This document shows positions 29,684-44,127 of a stretch of 64,000 nt of DNA, piece by piece. This stretch comes from Clusia tigrina (lineage: Eukaryota; Arthropoda; Insecta; Diptera; Clusiidae), in the NCBI GenBank assembly GCA_920105625.2, contig OV050030.1, positions 212,458,325 to 212,522,324 of the forward strand. The letters run 5' to 3'. The translations under genes and the position numbers were made by a program. Below the pieces are notes generated by a model. It was not told where the DNA came from. It did not search any database and saw nothing but the letters and a program-made list of their open reading frames with translations. Every line of letters starts with the position of its first letter. The stretch's first letter is position 1.

Positions 29684-31280
29684 AATCAAATGCTTGTAAC
29701 TTTTTACTGGAGCTTAATAAAATTTTGAAATTTTTTGACAATAAAGTACTCGAGCCTCTTGTCAATTTAATCTATCTCTCATAGCTATGCTACCCTTGAG
29801 TCCCAAATCAAACAATGATAAAACTTCAACTGGCCCTAACTTCTATATGGTGCATCCTACACCTATCAAACTTTTCAACAATCAAATGCTTGTAACTTCT
29901 TACTGGAGAGTCTTAAAATCTTGAAATTTTGTGACAAAAAAGTACTCGAGCCTCTTATCAATTCAAGCAGTCGCTCATAGCTATGCTACCCTTGAGCCCC
30001 CAATCAAACACTGATAAAACTTCAAATGGCTCTAACTGTTATACGGGGCGTCCTATACCTATCAAAGTTTGCAACAATAAAATGCTTGTAACTTTTTACT
30101 TGAGCTTAATAAAATCTGGAAATTTTGTGACAATAAAGCACTCGAGCCTCTTATCAATTTAAGCTATTGCTCATAGATATGCTACCCTTGAGTCCGAAAT
30201 CAAATACTGATAAAACTTCAAATGGCCCTAACTTATATACGGTGCGTCCTACACCTATCAAACTTTGCAACAATAAAATGCTTGAACATTTTTACTGGAG
30301 CGTCATAAAACCTTGAAATTTGGTGACAATAAAGTACTCGAGCCTCTTATCAATTCAAGCTGTCGCTCATAGCTATGCTACCCTTGACTCCCAAATCAAA
30401 CACTGATAAAACTTCAAATGGCCCTAACTTCTATACGGTGCGTCCTATACCTATCAAAGTTTGCAACAATCAAATGCTTGTAACTTTTTACTGGAGCTTA
30501 ATAAAACCTTGAAATTTGGTGACAAAAAAGTACTCGAGCCTCTTATCAATTCAAGCAGTCGCTCATAGCTATGCTACCCTTGAGCCCCAAATCAAACACT
30601 GATAAAACTTCAAATGGCTCTAACTTTTATACGGGGCGTCCTATATCTATCAAAGTTTGCAACAATCAAATGCTTGTAACTTTTTACTTGAGCTTAATAA
30701 AATCTGGAAATTTTGGGACAATAAAGCACTCGAGCCTCTTATCAATTTAAGCTATTGCTCATAGCTATGCTACCCTTGAGTCCCAAATCAAATACTGATA
30801 AAACTTCAAATGGCCCTAACTTCTATACGGTGCGTCCTACACCTATCAAAGTTTGCAACAATAAAATGCTTGAAAATTTTTACTGGAGCGTCATAAAACC
30901 TTGAAATTTGGTGACAATAAAGTACTCTAGCCTCTTATCAATTCAAGCTGTATATCATAGCTATGCTACCCTTGAGTCCCAAATCAAACACTGATAAAAC
31001 TTCAAATGGCCCTAACTTCTATACGGTGCATCCTATACCTATCAAAGTTTGCAACAATCAAATGCTTGTAACATTTTACTGGAGCTTAAAAAATCTTGAA
31101 ATTTTGTGACAATAAAGCACTCGAGCCTCTTATCAATTTAAGCTATCGCTCATAGCTATGCTACGCTTGAGTCCCAAATCAAACACTGATAAAACTTCAA
31201 ATAGCCCTAACTTCTATACGGTGCGTCCTACACCTATCAAAGTTTGCAACAATAAAATGCTTGAAAATTTTTACTGGAGC
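29684..31280 (+). repeat. Satellite block, domain 2, copy 2
   Basis: Counterpart of 26507-28100. After this block the matching order resumes with the offset raised by 392 bp to 3569, so copy 2 carries two extra monomers between about 31280 and 31740. Confidence 0.65.
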
Positions 31281-34200
31281 GTCATAAAACCTTGAAATTT
31301 GGTGACAATAAAGTACTCTAGCCTCTTATCAATTCAAGCTGTATCTCATAGCTATGCTACCCTTGAGTCCCAAATCAAACACTGATAAAACTTCAAATGG
31401 CCCTAACTTCTATACGGTGCGTCCTACACCTATCAAAGTTTGCAACAATAAAATGCTTGAAAATTTTTACTGGAGCGTCATAAAACCTTGAAATTTGGTG
31501 ACAATAAAGTACTCGAGCCTCTTATCAATTCAAGCTATCGCTCATAGCTATGCTATCCTTGAGTCCCAAATCAAACACTGATAAAACTTTAAATGGCCCT
31601 AACTTATATATGGTGGACCCTACACCTATCAAAGTTTGCAACAATCAATTGCTTGCAACTTTTTTCGGGAGCGTCATAAAACCTTGAAATATTGTGACAA
31701 TAAAGTACTCGAGCCTCTTATCAATTTAAGCTATCGCCAATAGCTATGCTACCCTTGAGTCCCAAATCAAACACTGATAAAACTTCAAATGGCCCTTACT
31801 TCTATACCGTGCGTTCTACACCTATCAAAGTTTGCAAAAATCAAATGTTTGTAACTTTTTACTGGAGCGTCATAAAACCTTCACATTTGGTGACAATAAA
31901 GTACTCGAGCCTCTTATCAATTCAAGCTATCGCTCATAGCTATGCTACCCTTGAGCACCAAACTAAACACTGATAAAACTTCAAATGGCCCTAACTTCTA
32001 TATGGTGCTTCCTACACCTATCAAAGTTTGCAACAAACAAATGCTTGCAAGTTTTTACTGGAGCGTCATAAAACCTTGAAATTTTGTGAAAATAAAGTAC
32101 TCGAGCCTCTTATCAATTGAAGCTATCGCTCATAGCTATGCTACCGTTGAGTCCCAAATCAAACACGTATAAAACTTCAAATGGCCCTAACTTCTATACG
32201 GTGCGATCTATACCTATCAAAGTATGCAACATTCAAATGCTTGTAACTTTTTACTGGAGCGTCATAAAATCTTGAAATTTTGGGACATTAAAGTACTCGA
32301 GCCTCTTATCAATTTAAGCTATAGCTCATAGCTATGCTACCCTTGAGTCCCAAATCAAACACTGCTAAACCTTCAAATGGCCCTACCTTCTATATGGTGC
32401 GTCCTATACCTATCAAAGTTTGCAACAATCAAATACTTGTAGCTTTTTACTGGAGCATAATAAAATCTTGAAATTTTGTGACAAAAAAGTACTCGAGCCT
32501 CTTATCAATTCAAGCAGTCGCTCATAGCTATGCTACCCTTGAGCCCCCAATCAAACACTGATAAAACTTCAAATGGGTCTAACTCTTATACGGGGCGTCC
32601 TATACCTATCAAAGTTTGCAACAATCAAATGCTTGTAACTTTTTACTTGAGCTTAATAAAATCTGGAAATTTTGGGACAATAAAGCACTCGAGCCTCTTA
32701 TCAATTTTAGCTATGCTACCCTTGAGTCCCAAATCAAATACTGATAAAACTTCAAATGGCCCTAACTTATATACGGTGCGTCCTACACATATCAAAGTTT
32801 GCAACAATAAAATGCTTGAAAATTTTTACTGGAGCGTCATAAAACCATGAAATTTGGTGACAATAAAGTACTCGAGCCTCTTATCAATTCAAGCTGTCGC
32901 TCATAGCTATGCTACCCTTGACTCCCAAATCAAACACTGATAAAACTTCAAATGGCCCTAACTTCTATACGGTGCGTCCTATACCTATCAAAGTTTGCAA
33001 CAATCAAATGCTTGTAACTTTTTACTGGAGCTTAATAAAACCTTGAAATTTGGTGACAAAAAAGTACTCGAGCCTCTTATCAATTCAAGCAGTCGCTCAT
33101 AGCTATGCTACCCTTGAGCCCCAAATCAAACACTGATAAAACTTCAAATGGCTCTAACTTTTATACGGGGCGTCCTATACCTATCAAAGTTTGCAACAAT
33201 CAAATGCTTGTAACTTTTTACTTGAGCTTAAAAAAAACTGGAAATTTTGGGACAATAAAGCACTCGAGCCTCTTATCAATTTAAGCTATTGCTCATAGCT
33301 ATGCTACCCTTGAGTCCCAAATCAAATACTGATAAAACTTCAAATGGCCCTAACTTCTATACGGTGCGTCCTACACCTATCAAAGTTTGCAACAATAAAA
33401 TGCTTGAAAATTTTTACTGGAGCGTCATAAAACCTTGAAATTTGGTGACAATAAAGTACTCTAGCCTCTTATCAATTCAAGCTGTATCTCATAGCTATGC
33501 TACCCTTGAGTCCCAAATCAAACACTGATAAAACTTCAAATGGCCCTAACTTCTATACGGTGCGTCCTATACCTATCAAAGTTTGCAACAATCAAATGCT
33601 TGTAACTTTTTACTGGAGCTTAATAAAAGCTTGAAATTTTGTGACATTAAAGTACTCGAGTCTCTTAACAATTTAAGTTATCGCTCATAGCTATGCTACC
33701 CTTGAGCCCCAAATCAAACACTGATAAAACTTCAAATGGCCCTAACTTCTATACGGTGCGTCCTATACCTATCAAAGTTTGCAACAATCAAATGCTTGTA
33801 ATATTTTACTGGAGCTTAAAAAATCTTGAAATTTTGTGACAATAAAGCACTCGAGCCTCTTATCAATTTAAGCTATCGCTCATAGCTATGCTACGCTTGA
33901 GTCCCAAATCAAACACTGATAAAACTTTAAATAGCCCTAACTTCTATACGGTGCGTCCTTCACCTATCAAAGTTTGCAACAATAAAATGCTTGAAAATTT
34001 TTACTGGAGCGTCAGAAAACCTTGAAATTTGGTGACAATAAAGTACTCTAGCCTCTTATCAATTCAAGCTGTATCTCATAGCTATGCTACCCTTGAGTCC
34101 CAAATCAAACACTGATAAACTTCAAATGGCCCTAACTTCTATACGGTGCGTCCTACACCTATCAAAGTTTGCAACAATAAAATGCTTGAATATGTTTACT

Positions 34201-35399
34201 GGAGTGTCATAAAACCTTGAAATTTGGAGACAATAAATTACTCGAGCCTCTTATCAATTCAAGCTATCGCTCATAGCTATGCTACCCTTGAGTCCCAAAT
34301 CAAACACTGATAAAACTTCAAATGGCCCTAACTTATATATGGTGCATCCTACACCTATCAAAGTTTGCAACAATCAATTGCTTGTAACTTTTTACTGGAG
34401 CGTCACAAAACCTTGAAATTTTGTGAAAATAAAGTGCTCGAGCCTCTTGTCAATTTAAGCTATCGCTCATTGCTATGCTACCGTTGAGTCCCAAATCAAA
34501 CACGTATAAAACTTCAAATGGCCCTAACTTCTATACGGTGCGATCTATACCTATCAAAGTATGCAACATTCAAATGCTTGTAACTTTTTACTGGAGCGTC
34601 ATAAAATCTTGAAATTTTGTGACATTAAAGTACTCGAGCCTCTTATCAATTTAAGCTATAGCTCATAGCTATGCTACCCTTGAGTCCCAAATCAAACACT
34701 GCTAAACCTTCAAATGGCCCTACCTTCTATATGGTGCGTCCTATACCTATCAAAGTTTGCAACAACCAAATGCTTGTAGCTTTTTACTGGAGCATAATAA
34801 AATCTTGAAATTTTGTGACAATAATGTACTCGAGCCTCTTGTCAATTTAAGCTATCACTCATAGCTATGCTACCCTTGAGTCCCAAATCAAAGACTGATA
34901 AAACTTCAAAATGCCCTAACTTCTATATGGTGCGATATATACCTATCAAAGTATGCAACATTCAAATGCTTGTAACTTTTTACTGGAACGTCATAAAATC
35001 TTGAAATTTGGTGACAATAAAGTACACGTGCCTCTTGTCAATTAAAGTTGTCGCTCATTGCTATGCTACCCTTGAGTCGCAAATCAAACACTGCTAAGAC
35101 AATGGCCCTAAATTCTGTACTTTGCGTCCTACACTTATCAGAGTTTGCAACAATCAAATGCTTGTAACTTTTTACTGGAGCGTCATAAAATCTTGAAATT
35201 TTGTGACAAAAAAGTACTCGAGCCTCTTATCAATTTAAGCTATCGCTCATAGCTATGCTACATTTGTGTCTCAAATCAATCACTGATGAAAATTCAAATG
35301 GCCCTAACTTCTATACGGTGCGTCCTATACCTATCAAAGATTGCAACAATCAAATGCTTGTAACTTTTTACTGGAGTGTCATAGAATCTTAAAATTTTC

Positions 35400-38300
35400 A
35401 ACATTCAAATGCTTGTAACTTCTTACTGGAGAGTCATAAAATCTTGAAATTTTGTGACAATAAAGTACTCGAGCCTCTTATCAATTTAAGCTATCGCTAT
35501 GCTACCCTTGAGTCCAAATCAAACACTCATAAAACTTCAAATGGCCCTAACTTCTATATGGTGCGTTCTACACCTATCAAAGTTTGCAATAATAAAATGC
35601 TTGTAACTTTTTACTGGAGCTTAATAAAATCTTGAAATTTTGTGACAATAAAGTACTCGAGCCTCTTGTCAATTTAATCTATCTCTCATAGCTATGCTAC
35701 CCTTGAGTCCCAAATCAAACACTGATAAAACTTCAAATGGCCCTAACTTCTATACGGTGCGCCCTACACCTATCAAAGTTTGCAATAATCAAATGCTTGT
35801 AACTTTTTACTGGAGCGTCATAAAACCTTGAAATTTGGTGACAATAACGTACTCGAGAGTCTTGTCAATTTAAGCTATCGCTCATAGCTATGCTACCCTT
35901 GAGTACCAAATAAAACACTGATAAAACTTCAAATGGCCCTAACTTCTATACGGTGCGTCCTATACCTATCAAAGTTTGCAACAATCAAATGCTTGTAACT
36001 TTTTACTGGAGCTTAAAAAATCTTGAAATTTTGTGACAATAAAGCACTCGAGCCTCTTATCAATTTAAGCTATCGCTCATAGCTACGCTACGCTTGAGTC
36101 CCAAATCAAACACTGATAAAACTTCAAATGGCCCTAACTTCTATACGGTGCGTCCTACACCTATCAAAGTTTGCAATAATCAAATGCTTGTAACTTTTTA
36201 CTGGAGCGTCATAAAACCTTGAAATTTGGTGACAATAACGTACTCGAGAGTCTTGTCAATTTAATCTATCTCTCATAGCTATGCTACCCTTGAGTCCCAA
36301 ATCAAACACTGATAAAACTTCAAATGGCCCTAACTTCTATACGGTGCGTCCTACACATATCAAAGTTTGCAATAATCAAATGCTTGTAACTTTTTACTGG
36401 AGCGTCATAAAATCTTGAAATTTGGTGACAATAACGTACTCGAGAGTCTTGTCAATTTAAGCTATCGCTCATAGCTATGCTACCCTTGAGTCCCAAATCA
36501 AACACTGATAAAACTTCAAATGTCCCTAACTTATATACGGTGCGTCCTATACCTATCAAAGTTTGCAACAATCAAATGCTTGTAACTTTTTACTGGAGCT
36601 TAAAAAATCTTGAAATTTTGTGACAATAAAGCACTCGAGCCTCTTATCAATTTAAGCTATCGCTCATAGCTATGCTACGCTTGAGTCCCAAATCAAACAC
36701 TGATAAAACTTCAAATGGCCCTAACTTCTATACGGTGCGTCCTACACCTATCAAAGTTTGCAATAATCAAATGCTTGTAACTTTTTACTGGAGCTTAAAA
36801 AATCTTGAAATTTGGTGACAATAACGTACTCGAGAGTCTTGTCAATTTAATCTATCTCTCATAGCTATGCTACCCTTGAGTCCCAAATCAAACACGGATA
36901 AAACTTCAAATGGCCCTAACTGCTATACGGTGCGTCCTATACCTATCAAAGTTTGCAACAATCAAATGCTTGTAACTTTTTACTGGAGCTTAAAAAATCT
37001 TGAAATTTTGTGACAATAAAGCACTCGAGCCTCTTGTCAATTTAAGCTATCGCTCATAGCTATGCTACGGTTGAGTCCCAAATCCAACACTGATAAAACT
37101 TCAAATGGCCCTAACTTCTATACGGTGCGTCCTATACCTATCAAAGTTTGCAACAATTAAATGCTTGTAACTTTTTACTGGAGCTTAAAAAATCTTGAAA
37201 TTTTGTGACAATAAAGCATTCGAGCCTCTTATCAATTTAAGCTATCGCTCATAGCTATGCTACCCTTGAGCCCCAAACCAAACACTGATAAAACTTCAAA
37301 TGGCCCTAACTTCTATACGGTGCGTCCTACACCTATCAAAGTTTGCAATAATCAAATGCTTGTAACTTTTTACTGGAGCGTCATAAAACCTTGAAATTTG
37401 GTGACAATAACGTACTCGAGAGTCTTGTCAATTTAATCTATCTCTCATAGCTATGCTACCCTTGAGTCCCAAATCAAACACTGATAAAACTTCAAATGGC
37501 CCTAACTTCTATACGGTGCGTCCTATCAAAGTTTGCAACAATCAAATGCTTGTAACTTTTTACTGGAGCTTAATAAAAGCTTGAAATTTTGTGACATTAA
37601 AGTACTCGAGTCTCTTAACAATTTAAGTTATCGCTCATAGCTATGCTACCGTTGAGTCCCAAATCAAACACGTATAAAACTTCAAATGGCCCTAACTTCT
37701 ATACGGTGCGATCTATACCTATCAAAGTATGCAACATTCAAATGCTTGTAACTTTTTACTGGAGCGTCATAAAATCTTGAAATTTTGTGACATTAAAGTA
37801 CTCGAGCCTCTTATCAATTTAAGCTATCGCTCAAAGCTATGCTACATTTGTGTCTCAAATCAATCACTGATGAAAATTCAAATGGCCCTAACTTCTATAC
37901 GGTGCGTCCTATACCTATCAAAGATTGCAACAATCAAATGCTTGTAACTTTTTACTGGAGTGTCATAGAATCTTAAAATTTTCAACATTCAAATGCTTGT
38001 AACTTCTTACTGGAGAGTCATAAAATCTTGAAATTTTGTGACAATAAAGTACTCGAGCCTCTTATCAATTTAAGCTATCGCTATGCTACCCTTGAGTCCA
38101 AATCAAACACTGATAAAACTTCAAATGGCCCTAACTTCTATATGGTGCGTCCTACACCTATCAAAGTTTGCAATAATAAAATGCTTGTAACTTTTTACTG
38201 GAGCTTAATAAAATCTTGAAATTTTGTGACAATAAAGTACTCGAGCCTCTTGTCAATTTAATCTATCTCTCATAGCTATGCTACCCTTGAGTCCCAAATC

Positions 38301-41300
38301 AAACACTGATAAAACTTCAAATGGCCCTAACTTCTATACGGTGCGTCCTACACCTATCAAAGTTTGCAATAATCAAATGCTTGTAACTTTTTACTGGAGC
38401 GTCATAAAACCTTGAAATTTGGTGACAATAACGTACTCGAGAGTCTTGTCAATTTAAGCTATCGCTCATAGCTATGCTACCCTTGAGTACCAAATAAAAC
38501 ACTGATAAAACTTCAAATGGCCCTAACTTCTATACGGTGCGTCCTATACCTATCAAAGTTTGCAACAATCAAATGCTTGTAACTTTTTACTGGAGCTTAA
38601 AAAATCTTGAAATTTTGTGACAATAAAGCACTCGAGCCTCTTATCAATTTAAGCTATCGCTCATAGCTATGCTACGCTTGAGTCCCAAATCAAACACTGA
38701 TAAAACTTCAAATGGCCCTAACTTCTATACGGTGCGTCCTACACCTATCAAAGTTTGCAATAATCAAATGCTTGTAACTTTTTACTGGAGCGTCATAAAA
38801 CCTTGAAATTTGGTGACAATAACGTACTCGAGAGTCTTGTCAATTTACTCTATCTCTCATAGCTATGCTACCCTTGAGTCCCAAATCAAACACTGATAAA
38901 ACTTCAAATGGCCCTAACTTCTATACGGTGCGTCCTACACCTATCAAAGTTTGCAATATTCAAATGCTTGTAACTTTTTACTGGAGCGTCATAAAACCTT
39001 GAAATTTGGTGACAATAACGTACTCGAGAGTCTTGTCAATTTAAGCTATCGCTCATAGCTATGCTACCCTTGAGTCCCAAATCAAACACTGATAAAACTT
39101 CAAATGTCCCTAACTTATATACGGTGCGTCCTATACCTATCAAAGTTTGCAACAATCAAATGCTTGTAACTTTTTACTGGAGCTTAAAAAATCTTGAAAT
39201 TTTGTGACAATAAAGCACTCGAGCCTCTTATCAATTTAAGCTATCGCTCATAGCTATGCTACGCTTGAGTCCCAAATTAAACACTGATAAAACTTCAAAT
39301 GGCCCTAACTTCTATACGGTGCGTCCTACACCTATCAAAGTTTGCAATAATCAAATACTTGTAACTTTTTACTGGAGCTTAAAAAATCTTGAAATTTGGT
39401 GACAATAACGTACTCGAGAGTCTTGTCAATTTAATCTATCTCTCATAGCTATGCTACCCTTGAGTCCCAAATCAAACACGGATAAAACTTCAAATGGCCC
39501 TAATTGCTATACGGTACGTCCTATACCTATCAAAGTTTGCAACAATCAAATGCTTGTAACTTTTTACAGGAGCTTAAAAAATCTTGAAATTTTGTGACAA
39601 TAAAGCACTCGAGCCTCTTGTCAATTTAAGCTATCGCTCATAGCTATGCTACGGTTGAGTCCCAAATCCAACACTGATAAAACTTCAAATGGCCCTAACC
39701 TCTATACGGTGCGTCCTATACCTATCAAAGTTTGCAACATTCAAATGCTTGTAACTTTTTACTGGAGCGTCATAAAATCTTGAAATTTTGTGACATTAAA
39801 GTACTCGAGCCTCTTATCAATTTAAGCTATAGCTCATAGCTATGCTACCCTTGAGTCCCAAATCAAACACTGCTAAACCTTCAAATGGCCCTACCTTCTA
39901 TATGGTGCGTCCTACACCTATCAAAGTTTGCAACATTCAAATGCTTGTAACTTTTTACTGGAGCGTCATAAAATCTTGAAATTTTGTGACATTAAAGTAC
40001 ACGAGCCTTTTATCAATTTAAGCTATCGCTCATAGCTATGCTACCCTTGAGCCCCAAATCAAACACTGATACAATTCCAAATGGCCCTACCTTCTATACG
40101 GTGCGTCCCACACCTATAAAAGTTTGCAACAATCAAATTCTGCAAGTTTTTACTTGTGCGTCATAAAACCTGTAAATTTTGTGACAATAAAGTACTCGAA
40201 CCTCTTATCAATTTAAGCTATCGCTCATAGCTATGCTACCCTCGAGTCCCAAATCAAACACGTATAAAACTTCAAATGGCCCTAACTTCTATACGGTGCG
40301 ATCTATACCTATCAAAGTATGCAACATTCAAATGCTTGTAACTTTTTACTGGAACGTCATAAAATCTTGAAATTTGGTGACAATAAAGTACACGTGCCTC
40401 TTGTCAATTAAAGTTGTCGCTCATTGCTATGCTACCCTTGAGTCGCAAATCAAACACTGATAAGACAATGGCCCTAAATTCTGTACTTTGCGTCCTACAC
40501 TTATCAGAGTTTGCAACAATCAAATGCTTGTAATTTTTTACTGGATCGTCATAAAATCTTGAAATTTTGTGACAAAAAAGTACTCGAGCCTCTTATCAAT
40601 TTAAGCTATCGCTCATAGCTATGCTACATTTGTGTCTCAAATCAATCACTGATGAAAATTCAAATGGCCCTAACTTCTATACGGTGCGTCCTATACCTAT
40701 CAAAGATTGCAATAATCAAATGCTTGTAACTTTTTACTGGAGTGTCATAGAATCTTAAAATTTTCAACATTCAAATGCTTGTAACTTCTTACTGGAGAGT
40801 CATAAAATCTTGAAATTTTGTGACAATAAAGTACTCGAGCCTCTTATCAATTTAAGTTATCGCTATGCTACCCTTGAGTCCAAATCAAACACTGATAAAA
40901 CTTCAAATGGCCCTAACTTCTATATGGTGCGTCCTACACCTATCAAAGTTTGCAATAATAAAATGCTTGTAACTTTTTACTGGAGCTTAATAAAATCTTG
41001 AAATTTTGTGACAATAAAGTACTCGAGCCTCTTGTCAATTTAATCTATCTCTCATAGCTATGCTACCCTTGAGTCCCAAATCAAACACTGATAAAACTTC
41101 AAATGGCCCTAACTTCTATACGGTGCGTCCTACACCTATCAAAGTTTGCAATAATCAAATGTTTGTAACTTTTTACTGGAGCGTCATAAAACCTTGAAAT
41201 TTGGTGACAATAACGTACTCGAGAGTCTTGTCAATTTAAGCTATCGCTCATAGCTATGCTACCCTTGAGTACCAAATAAAACACTGATAAAACTTCAAAT

Positions 41301-43000
41301 GGCCCTAACTTCTATACGGTGCGTCCTATACCTATCAAAGTTTGCAACAATCAAATGCTTGTAACTTTTTACTGGAGCTTAAAAAATCTTGAAATTTTGT
41401 GACAATAAAGCACTCGAGCCTCTTATCAATTTAAGCTATCGCTCATAGCTATGCTACGCTTGAGTCCCAAATCAAACACTGATAAAACTTCAAATGGCCC
41501 TAACTTCTATACGGTGCGTCCTACACCTATCAAAGTTTGCAATAATCAAATGCTTGTAACTTTTTACTGGAGCGTCATAAAACCTTGAAATTTGGTGACA
41601 ATAACGTACTCGAGAGTCTTGTCAATTTAATCTATCTCTCATAGCTATGCTACCCTTGAGTCCCAAATCAAACACTGATAAAACTTCAAATGGCCCTAAC
41701 TTCTATACGGTGCGTCCTACACCTATCAAAGTTTGCAATAATCAAATGCTTGTAACTTTTTACTGGAGCGTCATAAAACCTTGAAATTTGGTGACAATAA
41801 CGTACTCGAGAGTCTTGTCAATTTAAGCTATCGCTCATAGCTATGCTACCCTTGAGTCCCAAATCAAACACTGATAAAACTTCAAATGTCCCGAACTTAT
41901 ATACGGTGCGTCCTATACCTATCAAAGTTTGCAACAATCAAATGCTTGTAACTTTTTACTGGAGCTTAAAAAATCTTGAAATTTTGTGACAATAAAGCAC
42001 TCGAGCCTCTTATCAATTTAAGCTATCGCTCATAGCTATGCTACGCTTGAGTCCCAAATCAAACACTGATAAAACTTCAAATGGCCCTAACTTCTATACG
42101 GTGCGTCCTACACCTATCAAAGTTTGCAATAATCAAATGCTTGTAACTTTTTACTGGAGCTTAAAAAATCTTGAAATTTGGTGACAATAACGTACTCGAG
42201 AGTCTTGTCAATTTAATCTATCTCTCATAGCTATGCTACCCTTGAGTCCCAAATCAAACACGGATAAAACTTCAAATGGCCCTAACTTCTATACGGTGCG
42301 TCCTATACCTATCAAAGTTTGCAACAATTAAATGCTTGTAACTTTTTACTGGAGCTTAAAAAATCTTGAAATTTTGTGACAATAAAGCATTCGAGCCTCT
42401 TATCAATTTAAGCTATCGCTCATAGCTATGCTACCCTTGAGCCCCAAATCAAACACTGATAAAACTTCAAATGGCCCTAACTTCTATACGGTGCATCCTA
42501 CACCTATCAAAGTTTGCAATAATCAAATGCTTCTAACTTTTTACTGGAGCGTCATAAAACCTTGAAATTTGGTGACAATAACGTACTCGAGAGTCTTGTC
42601 AATTTAATCTATCTCTCATAGCTATGCTACCCTTGAGTCCCAAATCAAACACTGATAAAACTTCAAATGGCCCTAACTTCTATACGGTGCGTCCTACACC
42701 TATCAAAGTTTGCAATAATCAAATGCTTGTAACTTTTTACTGGAGCGTCATAAAACCTTGAAATTTGGTGACAATAACGTAATCGAGAATCTTGTCAATT
42801 TAAGCTATCGCTCATAGCTATGCTACCCTTGAGTCCCAAATCAAACACTGATAAAACTTCAAATGGCCCTAACTTCTTTAAGGTGCGTCCTACACCTATC
42901 AAAGTTTGCAACAATCAAATGCTTGAAAGTTTTTACTGGAGCGTCATAAAACCTTGAAATTTTGTGACAATAAAGTACTCGAGCCTCTTAACAGTTTAAG
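35400..43000 (+). repeat. Satellite domain 3: repeated 2.6-2.8 kb cassette
   Basis: A cassette beginning with the 55-bp short unit, followed by a monomer lacking part of the CATAGCTATG box, starts at 35372, 37956 and 40738 (spacings 2584 and 2782). After it comes an order of A (CGAGAGTC with TTTAATC), B (CGAGAGTC with TTTAAGC) and C (GCTTAAAAAATC with AAAGCACTCGAG) monomers. The spacing difference of 198 bp equals one monomer. Hybrid units such as the one near 36797, which joins a C-type head to an A-type body, show exchange between monomer types. Confidence 0.75.
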
Positions 43001-44127
43001 CTATCGCTCAATAGCTATGCTACCCTAGAGTCCCAAATCAATCACTGATAAAACTTCAAATGGCCATAATTTCTATACGGTGCGTCATACACCTATCAAA
43101 GTTTGCAACAATCAAATGCTTGTAACTTTTTACTGGAGCTTAATAAAATCTTGAAATTTTGTGACAATAAAGTACTCGATCCTCTTGTCAATTTAATCTA
43201 TCTCTCATAGCTATGCTACCCTTGGCTCTCAAATCAAACACTGATAAAACTTCAAATGGCCCTTACTTCTATACGGTGCGCCCCACACCTATCAAAGTTT
43301 GCAACAATCAAATGCTTGTAACTTTTTACTGGAGCTTAAAAAATCTTGAAATTTTGTGACAATAAAGCACTCGAGCCTCTTATCAATTTAAGCTATCGCT
43401 CATAGCTATGCTACGCTTGAGTCCCAAATCAAACACTGATAAAACTTCAAATGGCCCTAACTTCTATACGGTGCGTCCTACACCTATCAAAGTTTGCAAT
43501 AATGAAATGCTTGTAACTTTTTACTGGAGCGTCATAAAACCTTGAAATTTGGTGACAATAAACGTACTCGAGAGTCTTGTCAATTTAATCTATCTCTCAT
43601 AGCTATGCAACCCTTGAGTCCCAAATCAAACACTGATAAAACTTCAAATGGCCCTAACTTCTATACGGTGCGTCCTACACCTATCAAAGTTTGCAATAAT
43701 CAAATGCTTGTAACTTTTTACTGGAGCGTCATAAAACCTTGAAATTTGGTGACAATAACGTACTCGAGAGTCTTGTCAATTTAAGCTATCGCTCATAGCT
43801 ATGCTACCCTTGAGTCCCAAATCAGACACTGATAAAACTTCAAATGGCCCTAACTTCTATACGGTGCGTCCTATACCTATCAAAGTTTGCAACAATCAAA
43901 TGCTTGTAACTTTTTACTGGAGCTTAAAAAATCTTGAAATTTTGTGACAATAAAGCACTCGAGCCTCTTGTCAATTTAAGCTATCGCTCATAGCTATGCT
44001 ACGGTTGAGTCCCAAATCCAACACTGATAAAACTTCAAATGGCCCTAACTTCTATACGGTGCGTCCTATACCTATCAAAGTTTGCAACAATTAAATGCTT
44101 GTAACTTTTTACTGGAGCTTAAAAAAT

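Larger units (their letters stand above)
24300..35400 (+). repeat. Satellite domain 2
   Basis: The variant set changes here: CTTGAGC-TTAATAAAATCTGG units, GTACTCTAGCC units, AAGCTGTATCTC units and AAGCAGTCGC units dominate. A block from about 26507 to 28100 recurs at 29684 to 31280 (offset 3177). Beyond it the same order resumes at offset 3569, so two extra monomers (392 bp) were gained or lost between the copies. Shortened units occur, for example near 32705, where about 12 bases around the CATAGCTATG box are missing. No gene or other element is visible. Confidence 0.7.
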
